From: Propionivibrio sp.
GTDB lineage: Bacteria > Pseudomonadota > Gammaproteobacteria > Burkholderiales > Rhodocyclaceae
Direction: 5' to 3'
Length of the DNA: 42,933 bases
Assembly (NCBI RefSeq): GCF_017995515.1
Contig: NZ_JAGOIT010000020.1
Coordinates: 1 to 42,933, forward strand
Shown here: in pieces, positions 36,201-42,933 of the stretch
Numbering within the stretch: position 1 is the stretch's first letter
How the letters are laid out: every line of letters begins with the position of its first letter
Position numbers and translations under genes: made by a program
The notes under the pieces: model-generated
Told to the model about the DNA's origin: nothing
Database searches by the model: none
Seen by the model: the letters and a program-made list of their open reading frames with translations, nothing else

Positions 36201-38943
36201 CATCGACGTGATCCCGGAGAAGCGCAGCTACGCGCCCGGCGAAACGGCACGCCTCCAGGTGCGCACGCCCTTCCGCGAAGCGACGGCGCTGGTCTCGATC
36301 GAAGCCGCAGGCATCATCGACACGCAGGTCGTCGAACTGTCACGCTTCAAACCGGTGATCGAATTGCCGGTCAAGGGCGAGTGGGGGCCGAATGTGTTCG
36401 TCTCGGTGCTCGCCGTGCGCGGCCGCGTCGAGCCGCTCAAGTGGTATTCCTTCTTCTCCTGGGGCTGGCGTGAGCCGGCCGCGTGGTTCAAGGAGTGGTG
36501 GAATCCGTCGCTGCCGACGGCGATGGTCGATCTGGCGAAGCCGGTGTACAAGGTCGGGCTGGCGAACATCGAGGTCGGCATCGAGGCGTTCAAGCTCAAG
36601 GTCGAGGTGACGCCCGACAAGAATGACTACCAGCCGCGCGACAAGGCGCAGGTGAAGATCAAGGTGACGCAGGCCGACGGCAAGCCGGTCCCGGCAGGGA
36701 CCGAGGTCGCCTTCGCCGCCGTCGACCAGGCGCTGCTCGAACTGCGTCCGAACGAGAGCTGGAATCTGCTCGATGCCATGTTGCCGAAGCGCGCCTACCA
36801 AGTGCAGACGGCGACTGCGCAATCGCAGGTGATCGGCAAGCGCCATTTCGGCAAGAAAGCGCTGCCGCCCGGTGGCGGCGGCGGACGCGCGCCGGCACGC
36901 GAGCTGTTCGATACGCTGCTCGTGTGGAACCCGCGCGTCGTCCTCGACGCCAACGGTAGCGCAACCATCGACGTGCCGCTCAATGACTCGCTGACCGAGT
37001 TCAAGCTTGTCGCCGTCGCTGACGCCGGCCCCGGTTTCTTCGGCACCGGCAGCGGCAGTCTGCGCACACGGCAGGATCTGCACCTTATCTCCGGTCTGCC
37101 GCCGTTGGTGCGCGAGAACGACCGTTACGGCGCCTTGCTGACCGTGCGCAACGGCACGGCGAAGGCGATGGACGTCGAGCTGAGCGCGAAAGCGGGCGAG
37201 CGCTCGCTCGAGACGAAGACGGTGAAGCTCGATCCCGAGAGCGCCGCCGAGGTCGCGTGGACGAACGAGGCGCCGGAAGGCGACACGGCGCTGGCCTGGG
37301 AGTTCGAAGCCAGGGACAAATCCGGGGCGGCGACCGACCGCCTGCGCATCACGCAGCAGGTCGCGCCCGCCGTGCCGATCACCGTTCAGCAGGCCACCTT
37401 GGCACGCGTCGAAGGCGAGCTGGAGATACCGGCTGCCGTGCCGACCGGTGCGGTTGTCGGCAAGAACGGACCGCTCGGCGGCATCGAAGTCGCGCTCGCG
37501 GCCCGCCTCTCCATGCCACCGCCGGGCATCAAGCGCTTTTTCGAGACGTACCCGTTCGTCTGCCTCGAACAGAAAACGTCAGTCGCCATCGGCCTGCGCG
37601 ACGCCGAGCGCTGGCAGCAGGTCGTCGAGGCGCTGCCGACCTACCTCGACGCCAACGGCCTGGCGCGCTACTTTCCGGGAGAGGAACGCGGCAATGCCGG
37701 CAGCCCGGCGCTCACCGCCTACCTTCTCGACGCGAGCCTCGCCGCAGGTTTCGAGATTCCGCCGGAACTCGCGCAGCGCATGGGACGCGGCCTGACGGCG
37801 TTTGCCGAAGGACGCATCAAGCCCGAACACTGGTCGCCACAAAGTGACCTCGTGGTGCGCAAGCTCACGGCGATCGAGGCGTTGACGCGGCGCGGCCAAA
37901 AACCGCTCTCGGCGCTGTCGAGCCTCGAAGTCGAGCCTTTGCGCCTGCCGACCTCGGCATTGATCGACTGGTATCTGATCGTCAAGCGGCTGGGCGATTT
38001 GCCGGCGCGTGCGGAAAAGCTGGCGGCGGCCGAGCGCGAACTGCGCAATCGACTCTCCTACGTTGGTGGCCGGCTCGTCTTCACCAGCGAGCGTTCCGAT
38101 TACTGGTGGTGGCTGATGGTCAGCGGCGACGCCAACGCCTTCCGCCTGATCGAAGCGGTGATCGACGACCCGGCGTGGGCCGAGGATCTGCCAGCGCTGG
38201 TGCAGGGGGCCATGCTGCGCCAGCAGCGCGGCCGCTGGCTGACGACGGTCGCCAACGTCTGGGCGAGTCTCGTCCTTGAGCGCTTCGGACAGGCCTTCGA
38301 GAAGGATGCGGTGACCGGCAGCACGCAAATGACGCTCGGCTCCGTTCCAGCGCAGAACTTCGCGTGGCACGGTAAAAACGACGAAACGAACCGGCAGCTG
38401 ATGCCGTGGCCGGCGAAACCCTCCACCAACGATACGCTGCGCATCATGCACGAAGGCTCCGGCAAGCCGTGGGCGACGATGCAGGTGCTCGCCGCCGTGC
38501 CGGTGAAGGAGGCGGTGGCCAACGGCTTCCGCGTGACGCGCGAAGTCACGCCGATGCAGGAAAAGCTGACGGGCAAGGTTTCGCGCGGCGACGTCTGGCG
38601 CGTGCGCCTGACGGTCGAGTCCGGGCAGGAGATGAGCTGGGTCGTGCTCAACGACCCGATTCCGGCCGGCGCGCGTATCCTCGGCGAAGGCGACGGCCGC
38701 GATTCGCACATCGCCGGCATGGAGGCGCGCGATACCGGCAACGCCTGGCCGGCCTACGTCGAACGTACCTTCGGCGCGTATCGTGCCTACTATGGCTACG
38801 TGCCGCGCGGCATCTTCAGTACCGAATACACGGTGCGCCTCAACAACGCCGGCGAGTTCGCGCTGCCTGCCACGCGCGTCGAGGCGATGTACGCGCCCGA
38901 GGTGTTCGGCGAAGTGCCGAATGCGAAAGTCGTCGTCGAGTGA
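33217..38943 (+). CDS. Bacterial alpha-2-macroglobulin with thioester motif
   Basis: A 1908-residue exported protein. A signal peptide (LLGGFFLAMLALSSAHA, cleavage after about residue 27) has no lipobox cysteine, so it is probably periplasmic rather than a lipoprotein. Macroglobulin-type beta domains fill the first 1200 residues. The thioester motif C1449-LEQ lies in FVCLEQKTS, followed by the helical complement-like domain (GLARYFPGEERGNAGSPALTAYLLDASLAAG) and a C-terminal receptor-like domain. Such proteins trap attacking proteases by a covalent thioester and guard damaged cells. Many homologues are paired with penicillin-binding protein 1C; the next gene here is an aldo/keto reductase and no pbpC is within 4 kb. 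It is larger than the roughly 1650-residue E. coli YfhM. Confidence 0.93.
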   Translation: MSSPRPRSALLGGFFLAMLALSSAHAAGVRQFSPQGEVDQPIRATAVFSANMAQLGRPDGPSPFVVDCGDVKGRARWGDARNWSYTLERPLQAGERCDFRLKPGLTAINGEAISGESSYAFFAPGPWPRSITPRPGGPVEEDQAFLIDASAALKNDSVERNVWCEADGVGNRISVRVLPDVTRNEILASLSRDVRPDLLAIACAERLPAGAKMRLVWGKGVEAQNGARASRDEGFAYVVREPFSASFTCEREKANAPCSPLADMRVEFSVPFDLKLAQRARLISPDGTRSPYLPIQESARENTVATLTFKGPFPQNAELKIELPSDLKDEAGRALSNAASFPLKVRTAALPPLAKFPGAFGILELKEGGVLPVTLRNVEARLPVADLPMPSANAHRFSEKRLTDDAEVIAAIKTIAQFEQQTQSHTLGEGDSAYEYVDPYYAREFSFLKGKTGVASQELPKPGGSAEFEVVGIPLQKPGFHIVEIESRLLGAALLATPKPMYVRTTALVTNMAVHLKRGRDNGLVWVTALDSGKPVVGAEVRVSGCDGKSLWQGRSDAQGRALIDVELTAPSCDDDNFIFASARLGEDYSFVRSDWNDGIEPWRFGVETWGDYEPRKIHTILDRSLFRAGQTVSMKHIARERNSRAFAYPDSKSLPSELVIRHEGSNDEFRQPLSWDKRGVATNQWKIPDSAKRGTYQIELRSAEDGSGGSAYTGEFRVSDFRLPVFSGSVQGTSAQLVAPREVPLALGLNFLNGGAAKGAQVEVSTTLRPRWPEYKNYEGFHFIVDFDEEGRSAFAVDDNREEERLISDKEAVTLDQAGAGKLNVALPVRIKGPSELYAEMTFADPNGEMQTIHGSVELAPSGVVAGIKVKDWASVSEQGMVEVVTLDTEGKPVADVPVKLMAKRRIDYSHRKRIVGGFYAYEHHTEFADLGEICKGRSDSRGKFQCAIESSEAGNVYLLAETSDKAGNVFYAGTSYWVSGHGDLWFTAGNQDRIDVIPEKRSYAPGETARLQVRTPFREATALVSIEAAGIIDTQVVELSRFKPVIELPVKGEWGPNVFVSVLAVRGRVEPLKWYSFFSWGWREPAAWFKEWWNPSLPTAMVDLAKPVYKVGLANIEVGIEAFKLKVEVTPDKNDYQPRDKAQVKIKVTQADGKPVPAGTEVAFAAVDQALLELRPNESWNLLDAMLPKRAYQVQTATAQSQVIGKRHFGKKALPPGGGGGRAPARELFDTLLVWNPRVVLDANGSATIDVPLNDSLTEFKLVAVADAGPGFFGTGSGSLRTRQDLHLISGLPPLVRENDRYGALLTVRNGTAKAMDVELSAKAGERSLETKTVKLDPESAAEVAWTNEAPEGDTALAWEFEARDKSGAATDRLRITQQVAPAVPITVQQATLARVEGELEIPAAVPTGAVVGKNGPLGGIEVALAARLSMPPPGIKRFFETYPFVCLEQKTSVAIGLRDAERWQQVVEALPTYLDANGLARYFPGEERGNAGSPALTAYLLDASLAAGFEIPPELAQRMGRGLTAFAEGRIKPEHWSPQSDLVVRKLTAIEALTRRGQKPLSALSSLEVEPLRLPTSALIDWYLIVKRLGDLPARAEKLAAAERELRNRLSYVGGRLVFTSERSDYWWWLMVSGDANAFRLIEAVIDDPAWAEDLPALVQGAMLRQQRGRWLTTVANVWASLVLERFGQAFEKDAVTGSTQMTLGSVPAQNFAWHGKNDETNRQLMPWPAKPSTNDTLRIMHEGSGKPWATMQVLAAVPVKEAVANGFRVTREVTPMQEKLTGKVSRGDVWRVRLTVESGQEMSWVVLNDPIPAGARILGEGDGRDSHIAGMEARDTGNAWPAYVERTFGAYRAYYGYVPRGIFSTEYTVRLNNAGEFALPATRVEAMYAPEVFGEVPNAKVVVE

Positions 38944-39075
38944 GCGGCGCCCGTGAGATCCATCGTCGCCGGATGCCTGCGCACGCACCTGTCATCCGCC
39001 GGCGATCGGGTTTAGCATAGGGACTTCCCCCGGGCCGTTCGCGGCCCGCCACGACCAATCCAGCGGAGCGCCATC

Positions 39076-40056
39076 ATGGAATATCTGAATCTTCCCCACA
39101 CCGATCTGCGAGTTTCGCGCCTGATTGCCGGCTGCATGGGGCTGGGCGGTGGATGGGGGCGCAGTACCGTGATCAACGCGCCGATCGAAAAGCAGGCGCG
39201 CGATTTCGTCGATACCGCGCTGGAACTCGGAATCAACTTTTTCGACCACGCCAACATCTACGCGCGCGGGCGGGCCGAAGAAGTTTTCGGGCGCCTCTTC
39301 AAACAGCAGCCGTCACTGCGCGACCGCATGATTCTGCAATCGAAGGTGGGCATACGCTGGGCGGACGACCCGGCCGGCACGCCGCAGCGCTTCGATTTCA
39401 GCTACGAGCACATCGTCGAGGCGGTCGATGCGATCCTGCGGCGCCTCAATACCTCGCACCTCGACATCCTGCTCCTGCACCGCCCCGATCCCCTGATGGA
39501 AGGCGAGGAGGTGGCGCGCGCCTTTGCTCGCCTGAAAAAGGAGGGCAAGGTGCGCTATTTCGGTGTCTCCAACCAGAACCGCTCGACCATGGAGTACCTG
39601 CAGCACTTCCTGCCCGATCCGCTGATTGCCAATCAACTCGAGATGAACCTGCTGCACAGCGGCTTCGCCGAGGCGACGATTTCCTTCAACCAGGCTGCGC
39701 CCGCCTACCCGGACGGCTGGGAGGGCGTCGTCGAGTATTGCCGGCTCAACGGCGTCACGCTGCAGGCGTGGAGTCCGCTGGCGCGCGGCCTGTTGAGCGG
39801 CGGCGATCTGGATGACGTTGGCCCGGCCGTGGTGAAGACCGCCGCGCTGGTCCGGGAACTGGCGGGTGCCTACGGCGTCAGCGCTGAAGCGATCGTCCTC
39901 GCCTGGCTGCTGCGCCATCCGGCCGGGATCATGCCGGTTCTCGGAACGAGCCGCAGCGACCGGCTGCACGCCTGTGCCGGGAGCGTGCAGGTTAAGCTGG
40001 CGCGTGACGAGTGGTATCGCCTGTTCGAGGCCGCGCGCGGCGCCCCGATGCCATGA
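39076..40056 (+). CDS. Aldo/keto reductase
   Basis: A 326-residue NADPH-dependent TIM-barrel oxidoreductase. The catalytic tetrad is D57, Y62 ([11 protein letters not shown]), K90 (ILQSKVGIR) and H135 (LLLHRPDPL). The sequence [22 protein letters not shown] and the overall form are close to the YdhF group, whose natural substrate is unknown. Its stop overlaps the macrodomain gene start in an ATGA arrangement. Confidence 0.93.
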   Translation: MEYLNLPHTDLRVSRLIAGCMGLGGGWGRSTVINAPIEKQARDFVDTALELGINFFDHANIYARGRAEEVFGRLFKQQPSLRDRMILQSKVGIRWADDPAGTPQRFDFSYEHIVEAVDAILRRLNTSHLDILLLHRPDPLMEGEEVARAFARLKKEGKVRYFGVSNQNRSTMEYLQHFLPDPLIANQLEMNLLHSGFAEATISFNQAAPAYPDGWEGVVEYCRLNGVTLQAWSPLARGLLSGGDLDDVGPAVVKTAALVRELAGAYGVSAEAIVLAWLLRHPAGIMPVLGTSRSDRLHACAGSVQVKLARDEWYRLFEAARGAPMP

Positions 40057-40631
40057 GCGCCGACGGCGGTGTCGACGGTGTCGGCGGGCCGGACGTGCCG
40101 GTCCGTCTGGCGGCGATCCTGGCCGACATCACCCGTCTGCCGGTCGACGCAATCGTCAATGCGGCGAATTCGTCGCTGCTCGGCGGTGGCGGCGTCGATG
40201 GTGCGATCCATCGCGCGGCCGGGCCGGAACTGCTGGCCGAGTGCCGCACCCTGGGCGGCTGCCCCACGGGCGAGGCCAGGCTGACGCGCGCTTACCGGCT
40301 GCCGGCGCGCTTCGTCATCCACACCGTCGGACCCGTCTGGCACGGCGGCGGTCACGGCGAGCCGGCGCTGCTTGCCTCATGCTACCGGGCGTCGCTGAGA
40401 CTGGCCGCGGCGAACGGGATCGAATCGCTGGCGTTTCCGGCGATCAGCACCGGGGTCTATGGCTATCCGGTCGAATGCGCCGCAGAAATCGCCGTTACCA
40501 CCGTACGTCAGGCATTGTCGACGGGCGGCGGCGGGTTGAAGGAGGTCGTGTTCTGCTGTTTCTCGTCGCACGATCTGCAGCTCTACGAGCGGCTTCTCGC
40601 TGCGACTTCCCGATTGCATCAGGAGGCTTAG
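40053..40631 (+). CDS. Macrodomain protein (O-acetyl-ADP-ribose deacetylase type)
   Basis: A 192-residue macrodomain. Ligand residues are visible: D25-I-T, N36-AA-N39, the [14 protein letters not shown] loop (44-57) and the second loop [10 protein letters not shown]. These features match the YmdB/MacroD type that hydrolyses O-acetyl-ADP-ribose or removes mono-ADP-ribose. The first 17 residues are a Gly/Asp-rich extension. It overlaps the aldo/keto reductase gene by four bases and is followed at once by the DUF1232 gene. Confidence 0.94.
   Translation: MSADGGVDGVGGPDVPVRLAAILADITRLPVDAIVNAANSSLLGGGGVDGAIHRAAGPELLAECRTLGGCPTGEARLTRAYRLPARFVIHTVGPVWHGGGHGEPALLASCYRASLRLAAANGIESLAFPAISTGVYGYPVECAAEIAVTTVRQALSTGGGGLKEVVFCCFSSHDLQLYERLLAATSRLHQEA
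40621..40626 (+). promoter_or_regulatory. Shine-Dalgarno sequence for the DUF1232 gene
   Basis: AGGAGG at ideal six-base spacing before the GTG at 40633, lying inside the last codons of the macrodomain gene. It decides the GTG start. Confidence 0.7.
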
Positions 40632-40632
40632 C

Positions 40633-40989
40633 GTGCGCAAGGAAAAGCACGAACGGCTCGGGTTCGAGAATGAGTATTCCGAGAATCGATTCTGGGAAAA
40701 GGTCACGGCCTACGCGCGCACCGCCGGCAAGGAAGTGGTCGAGAAGGCGCTGTGGCTCTATTACTCCGCGCAGCATCCCGGAACGCCAGCGTGGGCGAAG
40801 TCGGTCATCTACGGGGCGCTGGGCTACTTCATCTTCCCGCTCGATGCCATTCCCGACCTGACGCCGATTGCCGGTTACGCCGACGATCTCGGCGTCCTCG
40901 TCGCCGCGCTGGCGACAGTCGCCGTCTATGTAAACGACGAAATCAAGGCCAAGGCCGCGGCAAGAATCGAGGCGTGGTTCGGCCCGTAA
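40633..40989 (+). CDS. YkvA/DUF1232 family membrane protein
   Basis: A 118-residue protein with a GTG start. It has the DUF1232 signature FPLDAIPDLTPIAGYADD (residues 68-85) between two hydrophobic stretches (58-69 and 86-101). The function of the family is unknown. It is the third gene of a tight run with the aldo/keto reductase and macrodomain genes (one base between the macrodomain stop and its start). Confidence 0.93.
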   Translation: MRKEKHERLGFENEYSENRFWEKVTAYARTAGKEVVEKALWLYYSAQHPGTPAWAKSVIYGALGYFIFPLDAIPDLTPIAGYADDLGVLVAALATVAVYVNDEIKAKAAARIEAWFGP

Positions 40990-40991
40990 GG

Positions 40992-41042
40992 GCCGGGCTC
41001 GGTCCCGGCGCGAATGATTCCCGCACAACCCACTCGTTGTGC
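40992..41042. terminator. Tandem hairpins between convergent genes
   Basis: Two small perfect hairpins: GCCGGG-CTCGGT-CCCGGC (40992-41009) and GCACAAC-CCACTC-GTTGTGC (41023-41042). They lie between the DUF1232 gene and the converging Arg-rich gene. No T run is present, so termination is only possible, not shown. Confidence 0.35.
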
Positions 41043-41056
41043 AAGGACCCGAGCTT

Positions 41057-41242
41057 TCAGACTTTCTCGTGCTTCGCTGCCCGGGGGCGGAAGCCGAGCG
41101 CAGTCATCAGCATTTCGAATTCCTCGTAGGTGGCCTCAGAGACTTCAGTCTTCCGACGATCGGCGATGCGACGACGCTCGGCACAGCCGGACGGCGGACC
41201 GAAGTCCTGGATACGCCGGTCACTCATTCTTTTCCTAGCCAT
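41057..41242 (-). CDS. Small Arg-rich protein, function unknown
   Basis: A 61-residue protein (MARKRMSDRRIQDFGPPSGC) that I do not recognise. The N-terminal half is basic with three (D/E)RR units (residues 8-10, 22-24 and 28-30); the C-terminal half has an acidic helix-like part (SEATYEEFEMLMTALGF). The GGAGG before the ATG at 41242 is strong and supports a real gene; the ATG further upstream (41275) is not needed. A basic/acidic split of this kind would suit a nucleic-acid- or protein-binding peptide. It is in the same direction as the methyltransferase gene, 164 bases downstream of it. Confidence 0.7.
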   Translation of the reverse strand: MARKRMSDRRIQDFGPPSGCAERRRIADRRKTEVSEATYEEFEMLMTALGFRPRAAKHEKV

Positions 41243-41406
41243 ATAACCTCCGGGATTCTTACGGTTATGACACAAGGCAAGTCAATGTTGTCACTGTCGG
41301 ACGTGGCTATGTATCCGTAGTTTCCGCTTCTCCGGATATTCCCACCCTACATTCCCGCTCCCCCATCCAAACGGGCGCAATAACCGAAGCGCACTGCGCC
41401 GAATGA

Positions 41407-42933
41407 CTACCCGACCACCCGTCCCTCCACGTCACGCCGCGCGCGGCCGAGGGCTTCGAGGGTGTCGATGATCTGCGGCAGGCGTTTTTTCCATGGGCCT
41501 TTGCCGGTGAAGCGGGCGGCGAGGTCGGCGAGGGTGAGCGGCGCGGACGACGCGGCGAGCACGCGGGCGACGGCGGCGACCTGTTCGGGCAGCGAAGCCG
41601 GCCAGGGATCGCGCGGCGTTGCCGCCGTACTCGCGACCTTCGTCGTGTCGTCGCCGGTCGCCGCGTCCTGATCGGCTTCCTCGGCAAGCGCGTTGGCGGC
41701 GCCCGCATTCGCGGGCTTGCCGGCCGGGTGCTGGTATTCGGGACGCAGCCAGCGGATCTGGCCTTTGGCTTCTTCGGCCGCGCGTTCGGCGTTGAGCGCG
41801 ACGAGGCGGACGAGCAGGGTCTCGCTGGCGGCTTCCTTTTGCGCGGCGTCCGCCAGCAGCGGCGCGAGATCGCCCCAGCCGTAGGCGGCGAGCACGGCGG
41901 CGTCGAGTTCGTCGTGCAGGGTCTTGAGCACGCTGACCAGCCCGTGTTCGTGGATGACTTTTTCCTTGGCGTTCAGCGCCTCGCCGGTCTTCAGCTTTTC
42001 CAGCACGTTGTACATCCCGGTCAGCGTCAGCGTCGCGTGCGCGGCCTGCTGGCGCTTGCGGTGCGCGTCGAGCTGCTCGGCGAGGTCGCGGATGCGGGTG
42101 GTTTGTTCGGGGGTGGCGGCGGGAAACGGAAATGGCTCAAAGCAGCGCGACTTGTTGTAGCGCGGATCGTTCCCGATGCCAAGGCGACCGCCAGCAGCCA
42201 GCGCCCAGACTACATGCACACAGGACGACAACACGCCGAGGTGAAAAGCGTCGGCGCTCGCAATGCAGACCAGCATATTGTCCGGCGCAATCTCGGCGTC
42301 GAGAAACTGGAAAGCGCGGTGTTTGGCGGTTTCGACGGTCGCGATGTAGCGCGGCAGACCTTTCAACTGGGCGCGCAGTTTCGGGTTTTGCTCGCCGAAC
42401 AACCACCAGTTGAGGCGGCGGCTCTCGCGGTTGTTGTTGTCGCGCTCGGGCTTTACCCGCTCCAAGACCCACTGGTAAGTCACCGGGTAGCGGCTGCGTA
42501 CCTGCTCCGCAGTCAGCCCGAAAGGATCGATGACCTTCACGCCACGCGGTCGCTCGGTCAGGTCGCGACCGTTTCGGTAAGCCTTGATCGGCGCATCCAT
42601 TTCAAAGCGCGATGCTTCTTCAGGCGGCACGATGAACCCCGCGCCGAAAAGACAGAAACCACGATTGCTCAAATCGCCGTTGGCCTTCAACGCCATCGCC
42701 GCCGCCACATTCGCCCCGATCCGCAAATCGGCGTGCAGCAGGCCGTTTTGTTCCAGCAGCGTCACGTGCAGCCCTTCGCCCTTGCCTTCGCGCTCGTCGG
42801 TGACGTTGAGCAGGCGGCCTTCTCCGCTCGCGCCGGCGGCGCCGACGGTCATGGCGATGCGCACCGCGGCGCCGTCGGCGCTGTCGACCCACGGGTGATC
42901 GGGGATGGCGAAGGCGAGGTGGAAGCCACCCTC
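41407..42933 (-). CDS. C-terminal part of an MmeI-like class I DNA methyltransferase (runs off window)
   Basis: The frame is open to the right edge, so the N-terminus (and the NPPY-type catalytic motif) lies outside. The visible 508 residues match the target-recognition and helical C-terminal half of the large adenine methyltransferases found in type IIL/IIG restriction enzymes (MmeI-like) and as DrmMI in DISARM defence systems: LNWWLFGEQNPKLRAQLKG, RYIATVETAKHRAFQFL, DAFHLGVLSSCVHVVWAL and RYNKSRCFEPFPFP are clear. The tail is Ala-rich with an acidic segment. A GTG at 42864 is in frame but internal. Which defence system it belongs to cannot be told from this window. Strand minus. Confidence 0.85.
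   Translation of the reverse strand, partial: EGGFHLAFAIPDHPWVDSADGAAVRIAMTVGAAGASGEGRLLNVTDEREGKGEGLHVTLLEQNGLLHADLRIGANVAAAMALKANGDLSNRGFCLFGAGFIVPPEEASRFEMDAPIKAYRNGRDLTERPRGVKVIDPFGLTAEQVRSRYPVTYQWVLERVKPERDNNNRESRRLNWWLFGEQNPKLRAQLKGLPRYIATVETAKHRAFQFLDAEIAPDNMLVCIASADAFHLGVLSSCVHVVWALAAGGRLGIGNDPRYNKSRCFEPFPFPAATPEQTTRIRDLAEQLDAHRKRQQAAHATLTLTGMYNVLEKLKTGEALNAKEKVIHEHGLVSVLKTLHDELDAAVLAAYGWGDLAPLLADAAQKEAASETLLVRLVALNAERAAEEAKGQIRWLRPEYQHPAGKPANAGAANALAEEADQDAATGDDTTKVASTAATPRDPWPASLPEQVAAVARVLAASSAPLTLADLAARFTGKGPWKKRLPQIIDTLEALGRARRDVEGRVVG

Noticed and set aside
34869-36473. 534-codon plus-strand frame inside the macroglobulin gene
   Set aside because: Out-of-frame reading with very Arg-rich composition and no recognisable domain.
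41312-41338. TATCCG/CGGATA inverted repeat upstream of the Arg-rich gene
   Set aside because: Only six base pairs with a 15-base loop; easily due to chance.

Overview
The window reads as chromosomal DNA of a GC-rich betaproteobacterium, most likely Rhodocyclales (Azonexus/Dechloromonas-like). This rests on gene order (ribF-ileS-lspA-ispH, a cbb3 oxidase operon with its assembly genes, trxA-rho-rpmE) and protein character; I could not run a search. It is densely coding: no stretch longer than about 250 bases lacks a gene. I see no rRNA, tRNA, CRISPR array or classical transposase. The first 137 bases hold no gene I can support.

Layout. 138-5793 (minus): ribF, a GxxExxY-family gene, ileS, lspA, ispH. 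6002-14310 (plus): ccoI, ccoS, then an FNR-box promoter and ccoNOQP, a strong terminator, ccoG and fixH, i.e. a high-affinity terminal oxidase with its copper pump and maturation factors. 14356-23010: a ProQ/FinO RNA-binding protein, then a storage-lipid region with a two-domain fatty acyl-CoA reductase, a phasin, a patatin-like lipase, a wax ester synthase/DGAT, a membrane-anchored coiled-coil protein, a TPR protein, a TetR regulator and a small PHA-granule-associated protein. 23028-30261: rsgA, a Ste24-type protease, orn, an ArnT-like glycosyltransferase, rpmE, rho, trxA, fdxA. 30281-40989: an AddB-like Fe-S nuclease without an adjacent addA, a very large alpha-2-macroglobulin, and a tight aldo/keto reductase-macrodomain-DUF1232 operon. 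41057 to the end: a small Arg-rich protein and the C-terminal half of a large MmeI-like DNA methyltransferase that runs off the right edge.

Most notable: (1) A roughly 470-bp cassette between ribF and ileS consists of a GxxExxY gene (PD-(D/E)XK-type) bounded by near-perfect 37-bp inverted repeats built from an 8-bp CGCAAAGG unit. A second, gene-less element of about 140 bp with the same kind of ends lies between ccoG and fixH. The ends form the C-terminus of RibF and appear to supply ribosome binding sites to ileS and fixH, so this looks like a small mobile element family adapted to land at gene junctions. (2) Acyl-CoA reductase plus wax ester synthase, with phasin and lipase, make a complete acyl-CoA to fatty alcohol to wax ester route in one locus, with two candidate operators.
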